NCBI GenBank assembly: GCA_944324385.1
Contig: CALUWD010000006.1
Coordinates: forward strand, 24,289 to 88,288
Direction: 5' to 3'
DNA length: 64,000 nt
DNA from: Candidatus Gastranaerophilales bacterium
GTDB taxonomy: Bacteria; Cyanobacteriota; Vampirovibrionia; Gastranaerophilales; Gastranaerophilaceae
How positions within the stretch are numbered: position 1 is the first letter of the stretch; every line of letters starts with the position of its first letter. This document shows positions 35,410-44,953 of the stretch, piece after piece. The position numbers were made by a program, and so were the translations under genes. The notes below the pieces were generated by a model. The model had not been told where the DNA came from. It saw only the letters and a list, made by a program, of their open reading frames with translations, and did not search any database.

Positions 35410-36719
35410 TTACTCTTTTACATAGTTTTTGAATTCGACACAAAGTTCGTCTAGGATTTGTGAGAGTTTTTTGAAGTTTAATTGCACAAAATCAAGAGTA
35501 ATGGTGTTTGAACTTTTTGTGGTATCAAAGATGTAATTGCGGTATTTATTTGTGCCTTGTATAAACCGCCATACATTATGGATAGATACGCACGAACGTT
35601 GTTTTTGTAAATAATAAATCTTGTTTTGTCTGTGTTAACTTCGTATTTAACTTTTACATCCTTGATTTTTGATGAAATTAAATTGTAATATTTCTCAAAA
35701 ACAGGTTCAAAAACTATTTTACATTTTTGTTTGTACGCTTGGGCGTATAGTTTTGATGTTTTTTCGTCACTTGGTACAATTTCATGTGTTTTTTCTGCTT
35801 GCTTATTTTGTTGTGCTGGCGGTTGTTTTGCAAGATTGATGCCTGCGTTTGGGTCTTTTGAATAAGTGCTTGATGCTACAATTAGAGAATTTGTTTCCTC
35901 TTTTGCCTTGTTAAGTGCTTCTTGCAAAAACTCTTTTGCAGAGTCAAATTTTTCATTTTTTATTTCAATGACAGATGCATTTGCGCCACAATCAACTCCT
36001 AAATTTGTGTTTATTCTTTCAAATACAGGGTAAACGCCATTTAGTTTTGTTTTAGGTAAAAATATGTAAAATTCATCTATATCTTTAATTGCAACGGAAT
36101 CATTGATTCTAATTGATTTTTTAATTACTTCAAGAAATTCCTTTGGATTTTTGTATCCTGGGTACTTTGAATCAGGTGTAACAAGCATTAAACAGGAATT
36201 GATTTTGTGTGAAATTGCATTTTCAATTTGACTTTTTAAAAACTCCTCACAATATTTTTGAGTATAAACCCCTGTATCAGGCTGTATCATTCCTATTGTT
36301 TTCATGAATTCAAATTGTGTTGATATGCTTGTGTTTAAGTCGTCTTTTTGAATGCACCAAATGGTACGAATCAAAAGCTCGTAATCATGTGCAGGGTGTT
36401 TTAAAATATCACTTATGCCATTGTCAAAAGCGTCGATTATTGTTTCTCTTGAACAATTGTCATTTAAAAACAGCACTGGCACTTGAGAAATAACAGAAGT
36501 TGCCTTTATGTCTTTGATTAATTTTATTGCATCTGGGTTATCGTTAGAGCAGTGAATTATTATAACATTTGGTAATTGATTTTTTAAAAAATCAATTGCA
36601 TTGTCAAAAGAGCAGTTTGTAATTTTGTCCAAATCCCTTAATAGAACGAGTTTTGAACCTATTTGCTCAACTAGTCCTTCGTCATTGCTTATTACTGTTA
36701 TGGTGTTTGTGAACCCCAT
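35410..36719 (-). CDS. Receiver-like protein with degenerate GGDEF-like region, frameshifted near the 3' end
   Basis: Reading starts at ATG 36719 after GGAG. Residues 1-125 resemble a response-regulator receiver fold (TVISNDEGL, VIIIHC, PVLFLND, GISDILKHPA), with the usual phospho-Asp position not clear. Residues 140-270 look like a degenerate diguanylate cyclase (TGVYTQKYCEEFL) lacking GGDEF. The frame ends at 35478, but near 35554-35557 a one-base shift opens a frame running to 35410 with 47 sensible residues (TNKYRNYIFDTTKSS, then TITLDFVQLNFKKL). One missing G is the simplest cause. Function unknown. Confidence 0.7.
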
Positions 36720-36791
36720 TTGTAACTCCTTTGGAATTTATATTACAATGAAAAATATAATTTTTCCAGTTTTTTAATTTTTTTAAAGAAA

Positions 36792-36820
36792 ATGACAAAC
36801 AAAGAAACTTTTGCTATGCT
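36792..36820 (+). promoter_or_regulatory. Promoter of the GT-C glycosyltransferase gene
   Basis: -35 ATGACA (36792-36797), 17-base spacer, -10 TATGCT (36815-36820) with TG one base upstream (extended -10). The ATG at 36830 is nine bases on, so the leader is only about two or three bases. Confidence 0.5.
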
Positions 36821-36829
36821 CTTTGTATT

Positions 36830-38512
36830 ATGAAAAATAATCATGCTTTGTATTTAATTTTAATTGTTATTTTGGGGCTTTTGCTTCGCCTGTGGAATAT
36901 AGATAAACCAGAGGGTATGTGGAATGATGAGTATTTGACTTGGTCCATTGCAAATTTAAAATTCCCTCAAGATTTTTTTAATGGAATTGCTAATAATTGC
37001 CATGCGCCCTTGCATTATTTTTATTTAAAAGCTTGGATGGCATTATTTAAAGATTCAGACATTTCGCTAAGAGTTTCTTCTCTTGTCCCTGGAGTTATTT
37101 CAATTTTTACAATGTATCTTTGTGCAAAAGAATACCTTGTTAAAAAGCATGGGGAACTGTGCGCTCTTGCTGCAGCTTTTTTAACTTCAACAAGCGCATT
37201 TTTGATTTATTTTTCTCAAGAGGTTAGAATATACTCTCTTACTTTTTTAATTGCCTCAATGGTGCTTTATTACTCGCTCAAGGTTTTTAACAATCCGTCA
37301 AATAAAAACTGTTGGCTATTAACTTTGTTTAGTGTTTTATTGATTTTTGAACATACAATAGGTTTTGTTTTTGTTGCATTTAATATATGCGCGCTTATTG
37401 CATTTATGCAAAGAAAAAAGAAAGAAAACAATCTTACAAATAATATTATTGCAATAATTATTTTATCATTGCCTTTGGTCCCTTTTTTGTATGGACTTTT
37501 TGCGCATCCAAAATATTTTAGCCAGTGGTGGGCGCCATTTTCTTGGTCTAAGTTGTTGTTTTATTTTACGGATTTATTTTCCCCTGTACTTAAAAATATT
37601 TCAAATGCGCCACCGAGCTTTTTTGCGCAAATATTTGATAATGCAGCACTAAACATCGGTTTTATAATTTTTGCAATAGTGCCTTCTTTTATTTGTTTTG
37701 GTCTTGCTATAAAAGCTTTTCAAAATGGCAGGAGAGTTAATTTATACCTTTTAACAGTTTTTTGCGCAACTTTTTTAACTGTTTTAATTGCAGCCCTGTT
37801 TGGAAAATTAATATTCCTTACAAAATATTTAATTGAGCTTTATCCTATATTAATCTTACTTGTAGCTGTAGGTTGGTCAACAATGCAGCTAAAGCCCCTA
37901 AAAATAATGCTTGCAACAATTTTTGCTGTTATTACACTTTTTTATATAATCGTTTCTTATACATCGCCAGTAAGGCTAGTGCGCGAGGAAGGACAAAGGT
38001 TGCCTGTTAAGGTTTTGGCTGATTTGGGTGTAAAAAAAAACGACAGGGTGCTCTACCTTTATTATCCGCCATCAAGGTTTGAAAAGTATGTAAAAGAAGA
38101 CAATCTTTTTTTTTACGCAAATTCAATAGACAAGTATAATTTTCCCTATGTCATTTACCCTGGCGATTCAAGCACTTATGAGGCCTTTAAGGATGGTAAA
38201 AGGCTTTATCGTGATGTTTTTTTGCTAAAGTACAATAAAAAACTTGCAGATTTTTTGGAAGAAAATTATTATTCAAAAATGAACAAAGGCGACAAGATGT
38301 TTATTGTTGAGCTAAAGCAAGTATCTTTTTTTAATGATGAACGTCTTGAAAATATAGTACTAGATGAAAAATCCTATAAGAGAATACCATTTTTGTACCT
38401 TGTAAGCTCTTATGCAAAAAATTATTCAATAAGAGAATCATCAAAAGAGCTACACTATACAGGACACTACGATAGTGGTAGCTGGCGTGTTCATCTTTTT
38501 GAAAAAGTTTAA
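36830..38512 (+). CDS. GT-C fold membrane glycosyltransferase (PMT/ArnT-like)
   Basis: 560 residues. About eleven membrane helices fill the first 390 residues; a soluble C-terminal part of about 170 residues follows. The first periplasmic loop holds WNDEYLTW near residue 31, the acidic motif of GT39/GT83-type enzymes that use polyprenyl-phosphate sugars. The acceptor (lipid A, protein or polysaccharide) cannot be told. It probably has almost no 5' leader. Its stop abuts clpP. Confidence 0.85.
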   Translation: MKNNHALYLILIVILGLLLRLWNIDKPEGMWNDEYLTWSIANLKFPQDFFNGIANNCHAPLHYFYLKAWMALFKDSDISLRVSSLVPGVISIFTMYLCAKEYLVKKHGELCALAAAFLTSTSAFLIYFSQEVRIYSLTFLIASMVLYYSLKVFNNPSNKNCWLLTLFSVLLIFEHTIGFVFVAFNICALIAFMQRKKKENNLTNNIIAIIILSLPLVPFLYGLFAHPKYFSQWWAPFSWSKLLFYFTDLFSPVLKNISNAPPSFFAQIFDNAALNIGFIIFAIVPSFICFGLAIKAFQNGRRVNLYLLTVFCATFLTVLIAALFGKLIFLTKYLIELYPILILLVAVGWSTMQLKPLKIMLATIFAVITLFYIIVSYTSPVRLVREEGQRLPVKVLADLGVKKNDRVLYLYYPPSRFEKYVKEDNLFFYANSIDKYNFPYVIYPGDSSTYEAFKDGKRLYRDVFLLKYNKKLADFLEENYYSKMNKGDKMFIVELKQVSFFNDERLENIVLDEKSYKRIPFLYLVSSYAKNYSIRESSKELHYTGHYDSGSWRVHLFEKV

Positions 38513-39127
38513 TTATTTTTGCTCGGTTTCTTCTCTTGTAATAATTCTATCAATTAAACCGTATTCAAGAGCCTCTTGAGCTGTCATGAAGTTGTCGCGT
38601 TCTGTGTCTTTTTTGATTTTTTCTACTTTTTGACCGGTGTGTTCTGCCATAAGCTCGCATAGCATAGTTTTCATTCTTAAAATTTCTTTTGCTTCAATTT
38701 CAATGTCAGTCGCTTGACCTTTTGCACCACCTAAAGGTTGGTGAATCATAATTCTTGCGTTTGGAAGCGCAAGGCGTTTGCCTTTTGTACCGCCTGAAAG
38801 TAAAAATGCGCCCATTGAGGCGGCATCGCCCAAGCAAATAGTTGAAACATCGGCTTTTATAAGTTTCATGGTATCGTATATTGCCATGCCAGCAGTAATT
38901 ACACCGCCAGGGGAATTAATATATAACATAATATCTTTTTCAGGATTTTCACTATCTAATAGCAAAAGTTGTGCTACTATTGAGTTTGCAACATCGTCAT
39001 CAATTTCAGAACCTAAAAAGATTATTCTTTCTCGCAAAAGCCTTGAGAAAATATCAAAAGACCTCTCACCTCTTGAAGATGACTCAATTACTGTTGGAAC
39101 GTAATCAATAATTTTGTATTCGTTCAT
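38513..39127 (-). CDS. clpP: ATP-dependent Clp protease proteolytic subunit
   Basis: 204 residues. The catalytic Ser is in [11 protein letters not shown] (near 103), His in [10 protein letters not shown] (near 128) and the Asp in the ERDNFM region (near 178). The tetradecameric barrel works with ClpX or ClpA/C; neither is adjacent. AGAGGATAAAAA before the ATG gives a ribosome binding site. Confidence 0.97.
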   Translation of the reverse strand: MNEYKIIDYVPTVIESSSRGERSFDIFSRLLRERIIFLGSEIDDDVANSIVAQLLLLDSENPEKDIMLYINSPGGVITAGMAIYDTMKLIKADVSTICLGDAASMGAFLLSGGTKGKRLALPNARIMIHQPLGGAKGQATDIEIEAKEILRMKTMLCELMAEHTGQKVEKIKKDTERDNFMTAQEALEYGLIDRIITREETEQK

Positions 39128-39280
39128 TTTTTATCCTCTAAAAAAATATTACTTCCAATTATATTATTAAAAATGTTAAAAATTCAACCTTAAATGTTTT
39201 TAAATAATTTGTTTGTAGTATAATGTCATTTGGTGGGTTAATTCCCCCTGTGTGAGATTTAACAAAAGGAAGTTTTGAAG

Positions 39281-40654
39281 ATGTATAATGTGGCAATAGT
39301 TGGCGGTGGCCCTGCGGGAATTTTTACTGCGCTTGAAATAACCAAATTAAAACCCGATTGGAAAGTTGTTTTAATTGAAAAGGGTTCAAAAATTGAAAAT
39401 CGCAAATGCCCTATGCGTGAAGGTTTAAAACAGTGTGTTAATTGTAAAAATTGCGGTTTGCTTTGCGGTTGGGGCGGCGCAGGTGCGTTTTCTGACGGCA
39501 AATTAACCCTTACCCCTGATGTTGGCGGGCATCTTGTTGATTATATGTCTTACAAAGATGTTGAAGACTTGATTGAATATTGTGATAAATTGTATTTGGA
39601 GCATGGTGCTACTGAAGTTGTGTATGGCACAAACAGGGAAGAATTTGCAGATATTGAACGTGCTGCAACTTTAGCAGAATTAAAGCTTGTTCATTCTCCT
39701 GTAAGACACTTGGGTACTGAGCGTTCATTACATGTTCTAAAACACATGCAAGATTTTTTGAGTGAAAAAATCACTATAATCAACAATCAAAAAGCTGAAA
39801 GTTTAATCGTTGAAAATGAGCAGGTAAAAGGCTTTGTTACAAACTCTGGCGAGAAAATTTTAGCTGATTATATTGTAATTGCTCCTGGTCGTGAAGGGGC
39901 TGATTGGCTAACACATGAATTTGCAAAAAATAAAATTGGCATGGTAAATAATGCAGTTGATGTTGGTGTGCGTGTAGAATTACCTGCTGCAGTTATGGAA
40001 CCGATTACATCAAGATTGTATGAATCAAAATTAATTTACCATTCGCCAACATTCGGCGATGAAGTTAGGACATTTTGTATGAATCCTAACGGTGAAGTTG
40101 TTAATGAAAACTATAACGGTATTTCAACTGTTAACGGGCATTCTTATGCAAATAAAAAGACTGACAATACTAACTTTGCGCTTTTAGTTTCTAAGAAATT
40201 TACAGAGCCTTTTAAAGAGCCTATTAAATACGGGCAGCACATTGCAAGTCTTGCAAATATGCTTGGCGGTGGAATTTTAGTTCAAAGGTTTGGCGATTTG
40301 CTTGACGGCAGACGCTCTACTGCTCAAAGAATTAAAGAAAGTATCATCACTCCAACCCTTACTTGTGCAACTCCTGGAGATTTGAGCCTTGTTCTGCCTT
40401 ACAGACAACTTTTAAGTATAATTGAAATGCTTTATGCTCTTGATAAAATAGCTCCTGGTGTGGCGTCAAGATATACACTTTTATACGGTGTAGAGGTAAA
40501 ATTCTACTCTGCAAGAGTGCTTTTGACAGATGAGCTTGAAACTCAAGGAGTTAAAAACTTATTTACAATTGGCGATGGCGCAGGCGTTACAAGAGGTTTA
40601 ATGCAGGCAAGTGCATCTGGTGTTCATGTGGCACGTGTTATTGCTTCAAGATAA
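39281..40654 (+). CDS. FAD/NAD(P)-dependent oxidoreductase (COG2509-type)
   Basis: 457 residues. The N-terminal FAD loop is VAIVGGGPAGIFTALE, and the family block CPMREGLKQCVNCKNC, then WGGAGAFSDGKLTL, follows. A second nucleotide half holds APGREGADWL. The C-terminal GDGAGVTRGLMQASASG closes over FAD. The enzyme is widespread among anaerobes but its substrate is unknown. ATG at 39281 is chosen for AAAGGAAG eight bases upstream; TTG at 39275 is less likely. Confidence 0.85.
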   Translation: MYNVAIVGGGPAGIFTALEITKLKPDWKVVLIEKGSKIENRKCPMREGLKQCVNCKNCGLLCGWGGAGAFSDGKLTLTPDVGGHLVDYMSYKDVEDLIEYCDKLYLEHGATEVVYGTNREEFADIERAATLAELKLVHSPVRHLGTERSLHVLKHMQDFLSEKITIINNQKAESLIVENEQVKGFVTNSGEKILADYIVIAPGREGADWLTHEFAKNKIGMVNNAVDVGVRVELPAAVMEPITSRLYESKLIYHSPTFGDEVRTFCMNPNGEVVNENYNGISTVNGHSYANKKTDNTNFALLVSKKFTEPFKEPIKYGQHIASLANMLGGGILVQRFGDLLDGRRSTAQRIKESIITPTLTCATPGDLSLVLPYRQLLSIIEMLYALDKIAPGVASRYTLLYGVEVKFYSARVLLTDELETQGVKNLFTIGDGAGVTRGLMQASASGVHVARVIASR

Positions 40655-40723
40655 CTTGTTAAGACAATTGACACAGTAAATAAAAAACTCTAAACTTGTA
40701 TAATAGGTTTATAAGGGGTAACT

Positions 40724-41167
40724 ATGGAAATATTTAAAATATGGGCGATTTTAGGTTTTGTTTTTCTTTTTATGGAAATTATGACCCCGTCCATGTTTTT
40801 CCTACCTCTTGGTGGTGCTGCCTTTTTTGCCGCAGTTGCAGCATTTAAGTATCCTGATAATTATTGGATACAAGGCGGCATGTTTGCCCTTTTTGCAGTG
40901 ATATTCTTTTTTGTTACACGTCCTTTTATGCGCAGAAAGCCTGAAAAATTTGAACAAACAGGAGTTGAAGCAAAATATATAGGGCAAGTAGCACAAGTGA
41001 TTAAAGATATTGCCACTCCAAATACTGATGGGATTGGGGTTATAAAGATTTATGGTGAAACTTGGCAAGCAAAATCAATTGATAATTGTGAAATAAAAGC
41101 GGGCGAAATGGTCAAAATTGTTAAAAATGAAAGCCTGATTATGTTTGTAGAGAGATGTAAGGAGTAA
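40724..41167 (+). CDS. NfeD family membrane protein
   Basis: 147 residues: two or three membrane helices (about 5-70) followed by a soluble OB-fold domain (about 80-147). The short NfeD form lacks the ClpP-like protease domain. It lies two bases before a stomatin-like gene, the usual partner, and may stabilise it in membrane microdomains. AAGGGG precedes the ATG and TATAAT is at 40699-40704. Confidence 0.9.
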   Translation: MEIFKIWAILGFVFLFMEIMTPSMFFLPLGGAAFFAAVAAFKYPDNYWIQGGMFALFAVIFFFVTRPFMRRKPEKFEQTGVEAKYIGQVAQVIKDIATPNTDGIGVIKIYGETWQAKSIDNCEIKAGEMVKIVKNESLIMFVERCKE

Positions 41168-41169
41168 AA

Positions 41170-42138
41170 ATGATTTTATTTTTGATTTTTGTTGTTCTTG
41201 TTGTGGTATTTTTCCTTAGTGGATTTAAGATTGTTAATCAGGCGCAAGTTATGATAATAGAACGTTTAGGACGTTTTAACCGTATATTGCACCCGGGGTT
41301 ACAATTCATAATTCCTTTTATTGATACTGTTCGAGGTGTCCACTGGAAAAACACAGTTAGACTTGCAACAGGTGAATCTTATAGTGTTTATACTATAGTT
41401 GATAAAATCGATTTAAGGGAAAGTGTATTTGATTTTCCTCGTCAAAATGTAATTACAAAAGATAACGTTACGATTTCAATAAATGCACTTTTGTATTTTC
41501 AAATAATTGACCCAAAAAGTGCTGTTTATGAGATTGAAAATTTGCCCGAGGCTATTGAAAAATTAACTCAAACAACTCTTAGAAACGTAATAGGCGAAAT
41601 GGATTTAGATACAACTTTTACATCTCGAGATATAATAAATGAAAAATTGCGTGCTATACTTGATGACGCTACAAATAAATGGGGTGTGAAAATAAACAGG
41701 GTTGAGCTTCAAGATATTATCCCTCCAAAAGAAATTCAAAACGCAATGGAAAAACAAATGAAAGCTGAACGTGATAGACGTGCTGCTATTCTTGAAGCAG
41801 AAGGTCTTAAAAAAGCAGCTATTCTTGAGGCAGAAGGTATTAAAGAAAGTCAAATTAATAAAGCAGAAGGTGAAAAGCAAGCTGAAATCCTTGTTGCAGA
41901 AGGTAAAGCTCAGGCAAGAATAAGAGAGGCAGAAGGTGAAGCTCAGGCAATTAGAAATATAATTGAAGCCCTAAACAATAACGGTCAGCCTGATAAATAT
42001 TTAATCGCAATGAAATATATTGAAACCCTGCAAGAAATGACAAGTGGTAAGGATAATAAAGTTGTATATATGCCATATGAGGCAACAGGTATTTTGAGCT
42101 CTGTTGACGGTATTAAACAAATGTTTGATAAAAAATAG
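41170..42138 (+). CDS. SPFH/band 7 (stomatin, QmcA-type) membrane protein
   Basis: 322 residues. One N-terminal membrane segment (residues 1-20), then the SPFH domain (QVMIIERLGRFNRILHPGL, DNVTISINALLYFQI) and a coiled coil rich in EAEG repeats (about 205-260). Such proteins form oligomeric rings that organise membranes and protease access. Directly follows nfeD. Confidence 0.93.
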   Translation: MILFLIFVVLVVVFFLSGFKIVNQAQVMIIERLGRFNRILHPGLQFIIPFIDTVRGVHWKNTVRLATGESYSVYTIVDKIDLRESVFDFPRQNVITKDNVTISINALLYFQIIDPKSAVYEIENLPEAIEKLTQTTLRNVIGEMDLDTTFTSRDIINEKLRAILDDATNKWGVKINRVELQDIIPPKEIQNAMEKQMKAERDRRAAILEAEGLKKAAILEAEGIKESQINKAEGEKQAEILVAEGKAQARIREAEGEAQAIRNIIEALNNNGQPDKYLIAMKYIETLQEMTSGKDNKVVYMPYEATGILSSVDGIKQMFDKK

Positions 42139-42154
42139 CAGGTAAGCGGTAAGT

Positions 42155-42877
42155 ATGACAAAGACAAATAAGCGACTTTTAGTAGTTGATGACGATGAAC
42201 AAATAAGAGAACTTTTGACATTCGACATAGCCCAAAGTGGCTATGTCGTTGATAGCGCAAAAGATGGCGAAGAAGGTCTTAAAAAAGCCCTTGAAAATAA
42301 TTACGACCTTATTTTGCTTGATGTTATGATGCCTAAAATGAATGGATATGATGTTTGCAAAAACATTAGACTTGTAAAACCTAATGTTCCAATACTTATG
42401 CTTACTGCTAAAGGCACAATTAACGACAAAACCGAAGGTTTTGACTGCGGTGCGGACGATTATTTAGTTAAGCCTTTTGATGTCCAAGAAGTGCTTTTGC
42501 ACATCAGAGCTCTTTTAAGGCGTTCTGAAACTGCAAGTGAGCAAGAAAATTCTAAAGAAGTTTTGCGCGCCGGCGATATTGAAATTTTGCCGGATTCGCT
42601 TGAAACCGTAATTTTGGACAAAAAAATTAAACTTACCCCAACAGAATTTGAGATTTTATATTGCCTTATGCAACATTTGAATAATCCTGTTACACTTGCA
42701 ACTTTGCTTGATGAAGTTTGGGGTTATGGGTCAGATGAAGATGTTAGAATGGTGCGTGTTCATGTGGGTTCACTAAGACAGAAAATTGAAGCTGACACAA
42801 GAAATCCTAAATACCTTCATACGGTTACAAATGTGGGTTATAAACTCACTCCCTTTGGTGTGCTGGAGGAGGTTTAA
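42155..42877 (+). CDS. OmpR-family response regulator (RpaA-like)
   Basis: 240 residues. The receiver has acidic DDDE near residue 12, the phospho-Asp in LILLDVMMPK (about 56) and the switch Lys in LVKPF (about 105). The DNA-binding winged helix ends MVRVHVGSLRQKIE and HTVTNVGYKL. The KTEGFDCGADDYLVKPF and EVWGYGSDEDVRMVRVH segments resemble cyanobacterial RpaA, from memory. It overlaps the kinase gene by one base. Confidence 0.92.
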   Translation: MTKTNKRLLVVDDDEQIRELLTFDIAQSGYVVDSAKDGEEGLKKALENNYDLILLDVMMPKMNGYDVCKNIRLVKPNVPILMLTAKGTINDKTEGFDCGADDYLVKPFDVQEVLLHIRALLRRSETASEQENSKEVLRAGDIEILPDSLETVILDKKIKLTPTEFEILYCLMQHLNNPVTLATLLDEVWGYGSDEDVRMVRVHVGSLRQKIEADTRNPKYLHTVTNVGYKLTPFGVLEEV

Positions 42878-44529
42878 TGCAAAGGTTAAAAATTGCTCAG
42901 CAAATCATAATTGTACTTTTGTTTGCGGTTTTAATTCCTTTTGTAACTATTGGGCTTATAATTTCAAACATCCAGCAACAGACCCTGAGGCGTGAACTTA
43001 ACTATAGTGCGCTTGAAATGTCGCGCACAATTGGTGAAAATATACAAAGTTATTTGCTTACAACCCAAAAAAAACTTAACGAGGCAGCAAGCGCAATAAC
43101 TTTTATGCCATACGCATCAGACAGAGCGGATTTTTTAAGTGAAATTGAGCGCAATGATAAAACATTCAAAGGGCTTGAAATCGTTGATAATTCTACAGTC
43201 CCCAAGGAATCGTACGCTTTTAATGAAACTGAATCCACAATTCAAATGTGCAGCAGGGTAAATGATGAGTATTCACTTTGTACCAATATCGATACAGCAT
43301 ATATGCAAAATGCAGTTTCTGAGCGATACAAAGATGAAAAAAGGCAAATTTATATTCTTGATAAAAATAATTTGTTAATTGCAACAAATGCCCCGAATGC
43401 TCCAGAGTTGGAGAGGCTTATTAAAAATCTTCCGTTAAGAAAAAAGGTATACACTGCAGACTTGTTTAATAAATACAAAAATCAGCCAAGTGCATACTAT
43501 ACATTGAATAACCCTGACTGGACAGTAATTGTTAATACTACGGAAAACATTACAAACGCAACAATTGACAAGGCAAGATTTAGAATTATTTTAGCGCTAA
43601 CTCTTGCTGCGTTTTTCATTATAGCAATTGTTGGTATCTATACTTTTTACCTTTATATCAATATTAGACAGTTGTTTAAAGGTATTATTGCAATTTCAAA
43701 AGGAAGCTACGAGCGCAAAATTCACCTTTTAAAAAGTGCTTTTACGCCTCATGAAATAGTTTTCCTTGCAAAAGAATTTAACTATATGGCAAAAAAAATT
43801 CATCAGTCTTATCATGATTTATCAGAAAAAAATATTGAGCTTGAAAGATTGAATGAGTTTAGAACAAATCTAGTAAATGCTATAAGTCATGAGTTTAGAA
43901 CACCTCTAACAAGCATTGTGGGCTATTCAAGCAGACTATTAAGACATGATATTAAAATTGATGATGAAACAAGAATTAAATCATTAAAAATTATAAAACA
44001 ACAAGCTCAAAGGCTCTCTAGAATGGTAGAAGATTTACTTGTTGTGCCTGAGATTGAAAGCTTTAGTATTCAATTTAACAAAGGCGAAGTAAACCTTTGC
44101 GAAGCTATTGAGAATTCTGTTTTATATGCAAATTCAAATAATTCTAATTTTGAAGTTAAAATCGATGAAGATTTAAAGCTTGTGTATGCTGATTCTGACA
44201 GGTTGGAGCAAGTGCTTATAAATCTTTGTGATAATGCAGTAAAATACAATCAAAATGATGAACCAATTAAAATTACTGCAAAAAACATTTCGGGTAAACC
44301 CTGTGTTTCAGTGAAAAATAAGTCTTTACCAATACCTGATGATATGCAAGAAAAACTCTTTGATAAGTTTATTCGTATGGATTCAAAGCTTACAAGAACA
44401 ACTCGTGGCACAGGCTTAGGTTTATATATCGTAAAAGGTCTATGTGCTGCGATGAATATTGACATTGTTCTTGACTGCAAAGACGATTATTTTAATATAA
44501 CACTTGTATTTAATGATTATGTTGAATAA
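42877..44529 (+). CDS. Membrane sensor histidine kinase
   Basis: 550 residues. Membrane helix 1 (about 10-31), a periplasmic sensor of about 200 residues, helix 2 (about 230-258), HAMP linker, HisKA with phospho-His in SHEFRTPLTSIVGY (about 336) and an HATPase domain with N box NLCDNAVKYN, F box FDKFIRMD and G box GTGLGLYIVK. The usual G1 Asp-x-Gly-x-Gly is replaced by NKSLPIP. GGAGGAGG, inside the regulator gene, precedes the ATG. It forms a pair with the regulator upstream. Confidence 0.93.
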   Translation: MQRLKIAQQIIIVLLFAVLIPFVTIGLIISNIQQQTLRRELNYSALEMSRTIGENIQSYLLTTQKKLNEAASAITFMPYASDRADFLSEIERNDKTFKGLEIVDNSTVPKESYAFNETESTIQMCSRVNDEYSLCTNIDTAYMQNAVSERYKDEKRQIYILDKNNLLIATNAPNAPELERLIKNLPLRKKVYTADLFNKYKNQPSAYYTLNNPDWTVIVNTTENITNATIDKARFRIILALTLAAFFIIAIVGIYTFYLYINIRQLFKGIIAISKGSYERKIHLLKSAFTPHEIVFLAKEFNYMAKKIHQSYHDLSEKNIELERLNEFRTNLVNAISHEFRTPLTSIVGYSSRLLRHDIKIDDETRIKSLKIIKQQAQRLSRMVEDLLVVPEIESFSIQFNKGEVNLCEAIENSVLYANSNNSNFEVKIDEDLKLVYADSDRLEQVLINLCDNAVKYNQNDEPIKITAKNISGKPCVSVKNKSLPIPDDMQEKLFDKFIRMDSKLTRTTRGTGLGLYIVKGLCAAMNIDIVLDCKDDYFNITLVFNDYVE

Positions 44530-44953
44530 TTTTATGCAATATGCAATAGATATGGCAAAACTCTCGGGAGAGGATATTCCTGTGGGTTGTGTAATTGTTT
44601 GCAATAATGAAATAATTGCAAAAGCACATAATGAGCGGGAAAAAAACAATGATATAAGCGCACATGCTGAAATAGTTGCGCTAAGAGCTGCGGCAAAAAA
44701 ACTTAATAACTGGCGAGTGGAAAATTGTAGTTTGTACGTTACGCTTGAGCCTTGTCCAATGTGTGCCTGGGCTATTTTAAATTCAAGGATAAAAGAGGTT
44801 TACTTCGGCTCTTATGATTTAAAATATGGTGCTTTTGGTTCAAAAATCAACCTTTGTGAGATTTCTGATGCAAAAACAAAAGTTTTTGGCGGTATTATGG
44901 AAAATGAGTGTAATGATTTAATTAAAGATTATTTTTTAAGGCTGAGAAAATGA
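44519..44953 (+). CDS. tadA: tRNA-specific adenosine deaminase
   Basis: About 144 residues; turns A34 of tRNA-Arg to inosine. The zinc His and catalytic Glu are in SAHAEIVAL, the zinc cysteines in EPCPMCAWAI. The start is uncertain: ATG at 44519 gives a natural N-terminus (MLNNFMQYAIDMAK) and overlaps the kinase gene by 11 bases; 44513 and 44534 are other choices. It ends in an ATGA overlap with the next gene. Confidence 0.92.
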   Translation: MLNNFMQYAIDMAKLSGEDIPVGCVIVCNNEIIAKAHNEREKNNDISAHAEIVALRAAAKKLNNWRVENCSLYVTLEPCPMCAWAILNSRIKEVYFGSYDLKYGAFGSKINLCEISDAKTKVFGGIMENECNDLIKDYFLRLRK

